64,000 nucleotides of DNA from Nectonema munidae (taxonomy: Eukaryota > Nematomorpha > Nectonematoida > Nectonematidae). The notes under the pieces were generated by a model. That model saw nothing but the letters and a program-made list of their open reading frames with translations. It ran no database searches and was not told where the DNA came from. The translations under genes and the position numbers were made by a program. The stretch spans positions 1 to 64,000 of the forward strand of contig JAUIRK010000129.1 in assembly GCA_030549495.1 (NCBI GenBank). The letters are read 5' to 3'. Position 1 is the stretch's first letter. The number at the start of each line of letters is the position of its first letter. Positions 10,673 to 25,600 of this stretch are shown piece by piece.

Positions 10673-13600
10673 CTATTGAAATAAAGGTATAGTCAATATA
10701 TTTGTAAAGTAATATCCATTATACATAATTACACCCAGTGAAATACTTAAAGTTTTTGAGGCGTTCTTTTGGTTCTTTTTAGCATTTTTTGTTTAAAAAA
10801 TATATTAAATTTGAAATATCAAGTTTTTGTTTTATTTTAGGCTTTTTTTACATTGATTTCATAAATGAAGAACACAATATACTTTTAAAAATAAGCTTCA
10901 TTTTTAAAATTCATTACAAAATCTTATTTAAAGAAACATAATTTTCCTATTTTACAGAACATTCAATTAAGAATCAAAATTTAATTTTGTTACATCGTTT
11001 CTTCCAATTGCGAAAAGTGACAAAATACTAAATCTTTTATTTGTCATGGAATTAAGTAAAATCTTTTTTTTACAAAGTTTAAGCGGTTAAAAGAACGTTC
11101 TAAAATAACGAGAATCTGAAGTTGAGCAGCGGACTCCTTCGATTGTGGGGATAAGGGGTAGAGATGCACCCAAAGCAAGACCTACATTAAAGTGTTTTTT
11201 GTTTTTTTTTTAGAAATTATTTTACCTACATCGAATTGTAGGCGGAAATACTTCAAATGACTCTATGAAAAAATTTAACAAAAATATTTATTACGGGGAT
11301 GCACGGTCTATTTTAATAATTTTTGTGCCAATGGTTAAAAGAATACATTTCAAAAAATCAATCAAAACAAACTTTTGACATGTTTGATTGATTATTATTA
11401 TTACGTATCTGTTTTGATAAGAAAAAAACTTCCCAATATATTTTTAAACCTAATTATAATATTTTAGTCATATTTAAAATAGTTAAATTACGTTATATCG
11501 AATGATTTAAATAACATACAAATGTTTGTTTGTAAAGTTTTTTTTTAATTTTAAGTCATCATTTTTTCAGCGTCTTTGATTTGCTATAAAACTGGTCAGA
11601 AATGATAAATTGGACCCCATATATCGTCATTATGATGCGGATTTTTAATGTATATTTTCAATTTAATTTTTTGGAGTGGAATTATACGACATAACTTACT
11701 CCATTTAATATTTACCGAAGATACTTTACTAAAAAAACGAAATGAAAATGTCAAATGAAAGCTCCTGGCGTTCAACTCTATACAGAGCAGCGTTTCTCAA
11801 CCTTTTTACTTTCGCAGAACACTTGGAATATATTAAACATTTCAAAGAACTCTACGCAAAACATATTTTCGTATATTTTTATAAAAGAAAAGGAATCATA
11901 TTAGAGGATTCGGTATTACACTAACGAAAAAAAGGCAAAAAAAATGGGAAGTTTTATCAGTCTAAAAATATATGATAATTAGAACGTAAACTACGATGAA
12001 AAATATTTATTATTAGTACTACTTTGAGAAAACTTTTGTATCATATTTATTAGTAGTGCTAGAAAAGATTCTTAATCCTTCTTTATGATACCTGAATAAA
12101 AACATCTAAACCTGAACGTAAAAAATACCTTGTTTCTCGCGAAAACCTTAAGGATTTTTTTGCGAAACCCTAGTGTTCCGAGGAACACTGGTTGAGAAAT
12201 GCTGCAATAGGGACCCGATAAAATTTTATTATAAAGGGGTTAATTAGAAAAAGGTTTACAACAATGCTTCTTAGCGTTTTTTTCAACGAACCAAAAATTT
12301 GTTGAAATTAAAATGACGAATCTTGTTATCATTTTTTTAGGTTGTTTCAGTTCAGATAATATATAATTCACGCTTTTCATTAAGATAAAATCGGTAACAT
12401 CAAAAACAATATCAATTTGATATAGTTTGAAATGGTTTAGATGTGTGAAGTTATAACCCATTTACGACCAATGTTCCCAAAGGGAACGCAGACGAACTAC
12501 TTTAAATGGAATTACTAAAGTCGTCTGCTTTGCTTGGTCCTAAATGGGTTAAAGCAGACCTGTCTATGTGATTTTGATCATGATTTATTATTTTTTTCAA
12601 TATCGAAATTTACAATTAATCCACATATACTACTATATTCTCGATAACTTGTTTACAAAAATGAGTTTACTGATTATGTAATAAAGAATCAAGAGCAAAA
12701 GGGTGGCAAAAGTTTCCCCTTTAATTTTGAAGTAAATAAGTTTTTCCTATTACAAAATCAAAACTTTAGAGAAATGTCCTACTATTTCTTTTATATATTC
12801 GCAAATAGTATAATAATATTAATAGAGTTTAATAACCTGCGATCTAATGGAAACTTTGTATAAATAATTTGTTGCTGAAATTTTAAAATAGTTCTATTTC
12901 CAAATCAAGAATCGGTTTAAAAAACCTGCCCAGGAGTCAGGAATACTATTTTACTGATGAATCTTTCTCTATCTTGTTAACATCATCGATATATAATATT
13001 TATGCAAAAACATCAAATTGATAAAATTGTATTTAATGTAAATATTAACTTACCGGCAACATTATATAGAGTACTCGGTAGATGATTTGAAATGGTAGAG
13101 CAATAGATCTCGGTTTTTTTTGTTAGAGGATGAACACTTGTCGGTGTCGTGTCGTTTGAATTATCTTTAGAAAGATTTGAAATCTGTTGCCCTAATAATG
13201 CCTCTTGGTTAAGGGAATTCAAATATGAAGAAGGATTATTGACGCCATTGGATTCCTTACAATAAGCAGAAGAAAATTTTAAAATATCATACAGTTAACA
13301 AAATATCTTTTATCAAAAATAGATAAAGAAGATAACTAAAATTACACTCAAATTGCAAAGCTTATAAACTGTATCTGATTCTGAGGAAATTGTGATTTTT
13401 GATGTCTTCCCAATGCTTGTATCATTTGAAGTACTCGTGATTATTGGCAAATCAGAAACCACCGAATCCACAATCTCATCACTCTCTGACAACTTTATAT
13501 TATCAACCGCTTTTTCTATATATAACAAAAAGGTATTATTATTATTATTATAGGATATATATGAAAATTTCTTAATTTTTTTTAAGTTTTTGATTCGAAT

Positions 13601-16600
13601 TAATAGGAATGTCAAAAATCGTCAGCTCGGCGTGGGTAAAATACGTTAAGTTAATAAGATAGATTTTGAGGTATTAATTTATAAAAACTCTTACCAGAAG
13701 AACTTCCTTGTAAAAGGGAATTCGATGTTTGTGTTGAGCAAATAGTGGATAACGTATTTTCAGAGCGAATTAACACCATGGTGTCAGAGTTTCTATTTTG
13801 ACTTTCTTCTTCTGTGATAGATTCCGTTTTTTGTGACGACACATCAGCCAGAGAAGATGATTCATCATTAGATAGTTGAACGTTCGAAGGTTCAGTCATT
13901 GCTGGTGTGTTTGGTTCAGATTTCAATAAAACATCACTCCGAGAAGACAAAGCAAGAGAAGTCGAAACTGAAAGGCTACATGTTGTACTGTTGGTAGCTA
14001 ATGGTGATAAGGATGTCGTTGTTTTTGAAATACTGTTTTTAGACTTTTTATTTGAATTCTTAACAGAAAAAAGATTATTTACTTGTGTAAAATAACGTAT
14101 ACAGGAACACACTTATCAACAAATAAATTACCTGAGATTTAGCAGATTTTCTTTTTTTAGGCATTTTCTTTTTAACGCATAGCTTTTTGTAGTTTAGTTG
14201 TTGTTTTGTAATGTAGTAGTAAAGGACGCACTGCTGAGTCGTCTTTTTGGATAAACTGGAGGATATCGTTGCAAATTCTTTGGGCGAAGTGACGTACTTT
14301 GCTATGAATAGACGCTTCTCTTCTTCACTCCAATGATTAAAATGGCGCATCGCGTCATTTCTTTCTTCGAGCAGATTTCTGTTGCACAAGTTACGGTGCG
14401 ATTTCTCCACATTTAAATGAAATGTTGTTTCGCCAAGATTAGAATTTTCCAATGAATACATCAAATTTTTGTGCGAGTCATCGATCAAGAGTGGAGGTAT
14501 GGCTGCCTGTTCCTTCGTTTTTTTCTCAACTTCCTATGAATGATTGAGTAGCATTTAAAAAATAAAAGCTCGATTGAAAAGACTTCATACTTCCTGATCA
14601 TGAAGCTCCTTTGTTATTTCTTCCACTTCTGCTTCTGTCCTCGCATAATTACTTAAGACACTACGTGTGGAGACTCTGAAAAATGAGTATACATTAAAAT
14701 CTCTACTAATTACATATAATGTTTTTGAATTCATGACAAAATGAGAGATTGTAACGAGTAAGTGAAAAATTAGTCACGAAGTACACGCGTTATAATCTTC
14801 TCAGAAGAGCAACCAGAACCCTCACACATGGGAAAAATGGGCGTATGGTTTGGGCAGTAAATATAATCAATATATATACATAAGGAAAATTTTAAAAAAA
14901 ATTGATATCGTTTTTATGATCAATTGTGAAGGCGTCATTAAAAAGTTAAAATATGTAAGCGTGATGAGACGTTATAAAACTTTTGTCATGGGTCTACACC
15001 GACCCTTGCAATGATTGATCTATTTACTTGAGTCGAAAGAGAGACAGAAGATAAATATACAAAACAAGGTTATTAAATATAAAATTAAAAGTTATTTAGT
15101 AGAAACAGCTTTTCAGGAAATATAAAAAATCTACACAAGCAAATATCAATAATAATCATTGAAAAATTGATATACAGCAAAAGTTTTTATATTATGAAAA
15201 AAATGTTTTTTTCATTGCAACTTATACAAGTTTAGAGTAGAAAAAGTTTGAGAAAAAGTTAAATATATCACCATAATAGTGAATGCAAATTTTTCAGTCT
15301 TTTAATATGATCAGGTTTATAATACTACTTTTCAAAGATTCTAAATAATTAATGATAGGTGCATACCTCATAAGTCTTTCTTTTTCCATTCGAACTCCTT
15401 TTAATTCAGGGAATTGAAATTCAAAATATTCTTTGAGACGAGTTTCTTTGCACCTATTTTTGTTATAAAAATAGTATAATAGTAAATATTTTTAAAAAAT
15501 TTATTTATAGTAAATAAATAATAGTACAAGTCATGGAAAAAATATTAAAAGAGAGAAAATGAGGCAAATATTTGATTAAAAATATAATTAGAAATTAAGA
15601 CAATTCAATATTCTAATTAGTCTCATTTAATAAAAAATAAAAAAAATTCTTTTTAAAACGAATTTTGCTGTAAACTGAAAACTACAGAACCGTGCAATTT
15701 ATGATAAATAGCTACCATATAATAACATTAAGTAACTTTAAGTAGCTTTGTCTGGTACTTAAACGGTACTTAATAATCCGCTTATAAATAGCACTAAATT
15801 TGGCGTATTAGAAACAATGACTAATTTTTGTTATCGCTCCTAATGCAGATATGAAAGAGAACACTCAGCAATTGCCGAAAAAATATAGCAGATTGTTAGC
15901 GAAAACACTGATTACGAGCATCGATCTTAGATTTTAACAGGAATCTCATGTACCTCATTTCCACAATATTTACTTCCTAAATCAGAGACGGGAAACAATT
16001 TTGAATAGCCTTGACGGATACAAAAGGTTTAGCAAGCCGCATGAATTTCTTTTTTATGAAATTTTAAAATTACAAATACTTATGCCTCATTCAATATTTT
16101 TGTCAAAAAATATGATTATTATTTAATAATTATCTGCAGTTATTTTGCATGATTTTGAAACACTATGATTTAATAATTTCTATTTAATTAAAGGACTTGA
16201 AGTTATTTTAAAATTGTAAAACTTTAGTGTTTTTAAGCTGACGTTTTGAAATAACTTTACGCAAAATACTTTTAAATATAATGTTTAAAATCTTAGGATG
16301 GAGGGAGGAGAGCATAAAAAGAGTTCACATGCTGCAGTTTGAGATTCTTATAAAGTCTGAAATATCAAATGTTAAACTTAACATATCATTTAATGTATAT
16401 GAAATTAACACACATAACGATAACCAAGTCATTCTTCACAACAAAGTTTTAGTATGAGACGTAGATAAAGTTGACTTACTTTTTTTTACTGTTGTGTTCA
16501 CTTTTAGCAATTTTTTTCTGCCAAAGATCATACTCTTTTTCGTGAGTGTTTAAAAGGTAACGATGCTATATCATAAAAAATATATCCATTAAAGCATGTA

Positions 16601-19600
16601 ACAATATACGAAAAATTATAAAATTACTTTTATATTCTTGCGATCTTTAATTATCTTTAAAAGAGAGGATAATGCTAAATTGACTTTGTTAATCCTAAAA
16701 GAAAAAATAATAATCATGGGAGGGTAGAATAAGCGGCCTTCATTTGTTTAATTATGTCTCACCACAAGTTTGAACAAATTGAAACACTGTGGGTGATTTG
16801 CGAAAGAATGTAACAATTCAAATTAATTGACTGGTAAAAATTTTTATTAGAATAATTAAGACTATTATTACAAGCAAAAAACTTGTTTTATTGAAAAATA
16901 TTAGGAGGCAAGTAAATTGTAAACACGTATTGTCATCTAATTGTGATGCCTGAATAAGGAAGGTAGTGCTGAGCGGGAAGATACTTCAAAAATAATTTAA
17001 AATTTATTAGAACAACATTATACTGACCTATACTCCCTTAAGAAGTAAAATATTTTCGAGTTTTCTTTAACTACGACATTTTAAAATGGGAAAACTACAT
17101 TCTATCTTTGTTATATAAAATATTGAAAAAAATATACAAACTCATCACGTTAATTATTATTGGTATTTTTTGGAACTAGATAAAAGTTGACTGACCTCAC
17201 ATAAAAGCAGATTTTGCAAAAAGGAAACATATACCTTTTATAATCATATTCTTTTATACCTTTTATAATCATATTCTTTTATACCTTTTATAATCATATT
17301 CTTTTGTTTAGGAACAAGATACATTCCGTTGTGCCGGTTTTTTACCCTGGTTTTCTTCCTCTGAAGAATTCAAAGGTTTTTACGGTTAGGTAGTGCTCTA
17401 GCGACGCGATTCTACGTGGTTAGTAATCAAGCTATCACTAGACAATAAGTTTGTTTCCCAAATTGGGAGCGTTCGCGTTAGGATTGTATCGTTCTCTCAG
17501 TTGTATTTATATATTGTCACATAAATTCTTGTAAAATACTATATATAATAGAGCTATTCTTTTGTAACAAGGGCCGATTGGTGTTTAGTGGGATGGAAAG
17601 TCCAGTTAGACTTGGACTCAGCATTCCGGGCGGGCCACGATATCCGAAAGGATGGGTGCAAACGTCACAAAACAACTTAATAAGGAAACATATTTTTTGT
17701 AAAACCTAGCCTATGTTTAGCAAAAAAAGTATAGCTTTCCAATGATACCATTTTAAATAATTTTTTGTTTAAATCTTCACATTATGCTCTTCTTTAAAAG
17801 TGGTCACCTTTTTTTACCAAAATTAAGAATAAATTTTTCGAAGTAAAGTCCAGTTATCAAAAAAATACTTTTGCAAAAATAAATTATTCTAGCGTGTACA
17901 GCAAACGACCTCAAACGAGATATATATATATATATATCAAGAAAAAGAAATATTGAAAAACAATAAAATTTTTTCAAAACAAATAATAAGTAAACATTTC
18001 CAAAAAAATCGTCATATTATTAAAATTATATATTACATAGACATTTCCATACATTAAATGGAAATGATTATATATTACATAGACATTTTTGTGTAGAATT
18101 CTTATTTTAAGAATGTTTTTTTAGATTGTACGATTTTTATATTTAAATATGTAATAAGGTCTGCAATTTGTCTCCCTGGAGGTATTGTCATAACTCTAAC
18201 ATTTTTCTCTTTAAACAAGTGCAATATAAATTAATCAATTCAATATAATTAACTAGAATGGAGAATCTAATATAAGTCTCATTATCAATAAAAAAAAGTT
18301 TAAAAAAATAATTTTGAAATTGTTAGTTTCAAGAAAGTGTGTTTTGAAAACTAAATTATTATTTTTAGAAAATAATCATTGTATTTTATAAGAAGAATTG
18401 AAGAAGTTTGAAAAAATGACAAAAAATATACGTTGTAGAATTGGGAAAAAGATTGCGCGAGATTGAGGTATCTTCTTCTGACAATTCTTTCTTAACAATC
18501 TTGGAATTTTGTAAATCTGAAGACTTTACGCCTGAGTGAGCATTATAGGCAGAGGAATTCAACTGTTTATCAAATGTTAAACGGTCGAAAAATAAATTAA
18601 GAAAGCAAATATTATAAATTACCAAAAATGGGGAAACTTCAGAGTGATGACATTTCTTATTTAATGGATCTTTGCGTTTGATCTATATAAAAATAAATGT
18701 GTTTAGTGAGTCATAAAGAATCAATGAAACAATACCTCATTATTTTTAACATATATTTCAAGCCACTGACTAGAAAATGGACAAGATCGAGTTAAGGAAA
18801 AAACCAGTGATGATCTTGAAATCATTTCAGATTTATCCAGAGCATCAAGCTCCTTTAATTTTTCATCTTTTTTTTCTTGTATTTTGGAAAGGATTTTTTC
18901 CTAAAAGAAAAATAAAAAACGAATAAATATAAATAGGATGATGAAAATAAATTTAAAACTGTTTCTATAGCTAGCTTATAATTTTTTTATTTGTATAAAT
19001 AATAATGTTAACTTGATAGACACACAACAGATCATGTCTTTAAAACTTTTTAGATCAAACATAGAATTTATTTTTTTTAATAATTTGACTATCGGGTTCG
19101 TTTTTTACAATGGACAATTTAAAAAAGGCGCCGAGGGTGTAGTAAGCAACGCACCTAAAACACCTGAGAAAGGGAGAATCATGTCCTTCCCTATTTGAAA
19201 CTGATGAATAGGAGGCCCGGCTATATATTTCATAACCAGTTTGCCAAACTATAGTTGTCATAAAACAGTTTGCGAAACTATAGATTTAAGAAATCGCTAA
19301 AAATTTAGTATTAGATATTTCCTGAACTCTATTGTTTCAAGAAATTCTTAGGAATAACATAAAAATTGTAAAGATTTTCTCGAATTTATGATTTTGATGG
19401 ATTTAATCAAGTGAAGTGATTTCATAAATTACTTGAATGTTTACTGATTTCATGAAATTCCTGGTTTCATAGTTTTACTGTAACATATGTTACAGTGAAA
19501 TTTGTCTATATCAAACACTCCCTCTAGGGGTTCAATAAATGTGTTCACTATAAAGAGGTTAAACTAGTTTACAAAGGTACTGTGGTGTATTTTCATCGAG

Positions 19601-22600
19601 AAGGCACAATTGCGCGGCTTGTATCCAAACCAGTAACGTAGCCAGAATTTATATTTGGAGGGGCCAAATGGGGCACTAATATACATGCTTACCTACTGGC
19701 TTTATCTAAAATTAAAGCATCAAATGCTGCTGATAACAACTCTTCTCTTTGTCTTTATAAGCTCTTTTCTCTACTTGTGTTCTATTCGTTTGTTAAGGTT
19801 TTAGATTTTATCAGGGTTAATATTTCTTATCTTCGTTTCTCAGAGTAAAGAGAAATTTTTTATTGTACATTTGCTTTTTTATCACAGGGTACATCTTACA
19901 AAGTTAACAGTTTGATCGTTACCGTCAATGATAATAATATTTCTTTATTTTCATTTTATTTGCTTTATATCGTTAGTATAAGCTCGTAGTCAAAAATTAA
20001 TTTATATTTCATTTTAATTTGTAAATTTCAATTTTTTGATGGACAACTTAGATGGAGGGACCCGGCCCCAAGTGCCTCATAGCTGGCTACGTGGCCGATC
20101 GAAACTATGAATAAAGGAGGCTTGATACAGGATCGAACATATATTTCAGTAGTTGCCAACGTATCGTATATTTCATTAATAAAAAATTCTCTTTGTTCAC
20201 AAGCAAATGGCACATTGAGAAACTTCCCATTTCCCAACTTTTTCGTATCATCTTATGTTATTAACATCGTTAAAAACATTTTAATATGGTATTACGACTC
20301 CTTTGATAATTATTTTTATTAGAAAGAGTACTAATATAAGGAAAAAATAGCAAGCGCTCTAGGAGCAATTTCTTTATCATTTTCGCACTTCACAATGCTC
20401 ATTGAAAACTGTATTTTTTGATGAATTGTGTAACTAACTCTGAGCAAAGGAAAAATATTTCTTTTTCATTCAAAAAAATCGTTAACATGCATAATTTTCC
20501 AATTTATAGTAAATTTTGCACTGTATTTAGTTTTCCCCTTAACTAATTTGCTTTCACCATTCAGACGTTGTAAAATAAAGGAATAGCTTACGTGTTTGCG
20601 ATCAATACGACCGATTTCCTCATTGAAAATAAAGATGGAGTTGTCAAGAAGTTGTAATTCAATCAATACTTCTTCTTTTAGCTTTTTGAAATCTTGTACA
20701 GAGAAAAAAGGTGCGTTATAACGAGGTGAGTTAATGGAGGCGGGTGTTGCTGGGACAGCATGTGAAAAAGTAGGATGAATCGATAGATCAGTTATCTGAC
20801 CCCCTGCTTTATTGTTGTAAGGGTTTAGGTTGGGAACAGCGGGGTTGTAGATGTTGTGTGCCAGCTGAAGCATGTTGTTGCATTGAAGTGAAGAAGGAGA
20901 AGAGACAGATGAGGGGGACGGAGAAGGATTAGAATTACTGTGAAGGTTCAGGAGAGAAAACGGAGAGGCGTTGTTGTTGTTATTACTTGGAGGATTTTCC
21001 TTTAACTGGTATTTATGAGATGATGACTTTTGAAGGAATGAATCTCTATGCGAAGAGGGGTGGTGATGGATGTGTTGTGGTTGCGGCTGGAACGCAGTAA
21101 CGGGGATAACATTGCTGGCACACTTTTTAGACTGAAAATATGCATTCATAGGTATTATTAGTATTGAATCGAGGGAATGGAGCGTTAAAAAATGAATATT
21201 GCAACATCAATTTGAATATAGTGAAAATTTCAAAAATAAAGAAATAAAATAGTTTTCAATATTTAACCTGTCAAGTCATAGATTTTGAAAACTTAATAGC
21301 TTGCTTTACTTATTGATTTTTATTTCGCCAGTTACTGGTGAGCGATTTTACCTGAAAGGGTTAAATGATAAGCAATGGAATAATAGAAAAGTATCGATTG
21401 ATTCTTTATTTATCATTTTATCATTTACAAGATTATTCTACTATAATTTGCAGGATTATTATACGCAGAAAATTTCTCTATATATCAAATTACAGGAAAG
21501 CACCTAAAAAATCCTTTAGGATGTAGCAATACCATAAAGACAAAAATAAAACAATATTAAAATTTAGCCATTGAAATTATCTTGCTTCTCAAAATTTTAT
21601 ATTTAACTCAAATGCTCAAAATTCTTTTTTTTTATTCAATTCGACTTTTAAATATCCAAAAATTAATATATTTTTTCTTGATCTCTTCAAATTTGAAGAG
21701 AAAATTTTCAGATTCTTTATTCTGATTAGAATTGTGAAGACTAATTATCTGCTTTATTTTTCAATTCAATTTTATATATGTAAAGCAGATGGTTTTCATT
21801 TCTTGGGACACCGGTGGTCTCGCCCGTCCTCAAAGGGTTAAATTATAACGGCTCTTCAAAGAAGTTAAGCTTGGCTTCACTGCTCAAAATACAGATGGAT
21901 AAAAATTTACGCTTAGATTGTGCGATGATGCGCCTTCCGGTGGATTAATAGATGGATATTTGTTATGAAGGGAGGTCGCAGGATGCTCTGTGGGAATTTT
22001 GGATAATTGTTTTTGTTGTTGAAGTAAGTGTTGTTGGTGCTTTTGGGAACGCTGCTTACTACTATTCAACTTGTGTATCTTTATATTTGGGGGATAGGAA
22101 GGATATCTTTTATTGGTAGGTGAGGATTCCGTCGCTTTGGATAGAGATAAATCTGATGGAAAGCAATTTCTATTAACATAAAGTTATTTGATGAAGCGAG
22201 AGATTAGTCAGCTGCCTAGAGAGTGTGAGATGGATGTCACCTTTCACCATGCAGTAAATATATTTGATAGTATGTATATGAAAGTTTTTAATTAAAAAAG
22301 TTCAAAGACTAGCCATATAGATCCACGCCAGCCCAAAATTTATTATAAAAATTTTGCTGATTCTTTCGGAGTCAAAGTCGAACATAATTTTGTCAACTCT
22401 GACCATATATAGTTCTTAAATGTATCCAAATTGAACTCCTTAGAACAGAAAATAACTAGTCAAAAATATATTAAAATCAGGATTATAAATCATACTCGCA
22501 TAAATAACTATATGCCAAATGGGCGCACATTTTCAAAATAAGGGAAGGACGATTTTTTTATTACAATTTTCAAAATTTATTACCTAAAGGAATTTTTAAT

Positions 22601-25600
22601 TTTACTTGATATTGAAATATATTATATAATCAAAAGATAATAAAATGAAAATGAGACAAAAATTTTTTTATAAAAAGCGCTTTTAAGAAAATGAGAATTA
22701 GCTATTCTATTCCCTAAGTCAGGCGTTCAAATGCGTCCGAGAGGCTTTTTATAGCACCCACATACTGATATACCGTATATAAAAAATCATGTAAATTTTC
22801 TCTTATTAAATTATATTATTGCATAGTTAGAAAAGTCATTCTCATTTATTTATAAAGAAAGGCAAGTGAAGCTTAACTTAGAGTTAGAGCAGTCTTAACT
22901 TCTAAATCTTTCGAGACAAATTGTCTGATTAATATTTCTTTCACACAAACCAAACTGAAAGTATGCTTCATAAACACAATAATACGATTATATATAGCCT
23001 CTCCAATAAAAAAATATTTCTAATTTTGCAACGAGAATGAACCTTCTTGATTGGTTTACCTTATATGTTATTTACAATATTTACACAGGTTCAAGAGTTG
23101 GTATTTGTGATCCGGCTGTGGACCTTGATTTTCTATATTTTCAGCAGCTACACTAAAAAGTTTCCCGACTCTTTCGATTTAGATGATAAGAATTGTTTAT
23201 ATGGAAAATAATGTATAAAATAAATTGTATAAAATTTAACGCGTTAGATTTCAGGAAAAGAAGGAGGTATATATATAGTGATTCACCACGATAGGAAAAA
23301 AGAAAGCTTGTGCGAAGTGATGCTAAAGAAAGAATGAAATGGTGTAGTTGTTGCAGGAAACTGGCTGACCCCGACTCTTTGGGAACATCATGGATGATGA
23401 TGATGATGATGATGAAGGGAATACGAAGGTTATAGAAGATAACCTAAGATACTTTTACTGCACTCGAAAGAGTATAGCAGTATGTAATCACTCAAAGCCA
23501 ACCTTAATTAACCCATTTACGCCCAATGTTCCTATTTTGGAACATAAGTAATTTCATCTTCGTCTGCTTTTTTCAATGACTTTGAATATAAATCGTCTGC
23601 ATTTTTTTAGATATCGTCTGCTGTGCTTGGTCTTAAATGGGTTAAACGTAACATTCACTATTATTGACAATACATCAGAGGAATACTTTTAAAAGATTTA
23701 CCTACTTATAAGCTTCATTAACAAAACTTTTAAGGAAAGTCAACAATACGGCCGATTTAATCAAGGCATTCAATGAAAAACCCAAACATTAAATAAAATA
23801 AATACTTCTTGCTATAAATTTAAATTATAAGACTGTTTAAATTATATTCAGCAATCTAATCAAAGTATTTATCCTAGCTTGTCTAATTCGACTAACTCTT
23901 TCAGTTACTGTAATAAACAGGGATTTTAAGATTTAAAATATAGATAGTATTTTGTTAGTTATATGCTTTAAAAATATCCCTCCCCCATCCTCTATATGTT
24001 TTTTCCTGGCTACGTTACTGCATCCGATAAATTATGGAAAATTGGAATTGAATATTATATCAAATGAACGAGAAATTAATAAATAAAATTAAATATCTTT
24101 TTATCGATCTAAAGACTTCTCCTGAAAGCAAAAAAGAAACATTAAAATTCTACTCACAAGCGAAACAAAACTTTTAAATAATTGAAACAGAGATATCGAA
24201 TTAATTCCACAATGAGGAAATTTGTGTATAATATCCGTCAGATGATATGGATTATTCTTTGCGTAATAAAAGTATTACTCTGGATAACAATGCTTTAGTA
24301 TTTTGTGGGAGTGGGTAACGCTTCAATACAGCAGAGTGACCTTTGTCTTTTCTCGTATGAATCCTAAATACTTAAATGTTCGTATTTTCAATGTCCAAGA
24401 CTCAAATCAGAATATTGAAGAGCTTCCCCTTATTTTTTTTACCAAAAGATTCCTTTTCGCGATATTAAAGATGCTACCTGAGTGAAAACGACGTGAGAAG
24501 ATTAACATTTAACCCTAAACTAATATACAATTTTATTATTATAATTTCTATTTCACAAGTTTTCATAATAAATTCTTCTTCTTCTTCTTAGTGTACTGTT
24601 GGATCCAGCATCAAAACTTCATTAGTTATAGTTCGATACAAGGGGTGCATGTGCAAGTATGCCTTCTCTGATATATATATATATAACAAACTAATACTGA
24701 TATAAAAAATGTTAAAAATCGGCTTAGAGATTTTCTTCTAGATCCGGCCCCGAGACAAGCATATAGAAACAGGTATTGGAGATTTTAAAGGGGTTGAGTC
24801 GTAGATATTTAATAAAATTTATTCGGAACTGGTTATTTTTAAATATTAAAAGGCTATTTTAATTTTCGGAAGTATATGGAGTGACCTCTTTTTTAGTCGA
24901 AGAGAATAGATGGCATTAAATTTAATAAGTTTATTTAGAGTCCGAGTCTGATATTTTGAGAACAATGAAATTGTATCTAGAATTGGTGTTGGATATTGTG
25001 CATCCAACTCACCAGCCCTGTTGAGAGCTCATAATTTTGTTTTAGAATACAAGAATGAAAAGGCTGGAGTAGAATTACGACGAATTTTAACAGGCGTCTA
25101 AAAAATTTTACGAGTGGAGGGCCTAAATATTTTTCCTGTGAAGAAGAGATTGTTTCTGGAAACATTTTTTTCACGTCTAAAAATGTAGAAAAATTTGATG
25201 CCAGATAAATTGTCAAGAAAATTTTAATATTTAAATTTAAAATCCTTTATAAGGCTTTAAAATCTTCGCTTCACGGGCCAGCAACAATGGTTATGACAAG
25301 AATAATACAGAAGTTTTTTTTTATTTCTTTACCTAGAAACAAAAAATAGCTACGCCTATTCTATTCATGTATGGAAATAAAAAAATAATTTGCTCAATTG
25401 AAGTGTGGGATGGATTAAATAGCTATCATTTTCACATTTTTAATTTTTTTTTTGAACATTCATACAATGGAAAAATAAGTTTAAAATATTTTTGATTTAT
25501 ATCTTCTCAATTTGATTACATCACGAATATGAATTGTTTAAAATCTTTAAAAAAAATATACATTCTTTGAAAAAAAAATTCGTAAATAAATATCTCACAC

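Larger units (their letters stand above)
10673..13053. other. Last intron of the co-repressor gene
   Basis: A 2.4-kb AT-rich intron containing two MITEs (11788-12204 and 12457-12548). No additional exon is required by phase, and no SANT-like coding stretch was seen on the minus strand. Confidence 0.6.

Noticed and set aside
20028-20322. Small ORFs around the MITE at 19631-20097
   Set aside because: They cross the MITE border and show no protein motif.
24007-24022. Second CAGTAACGTAGCCAG-type MITE
   Set aside because: Only one terminus is visible; no partner end upstream.
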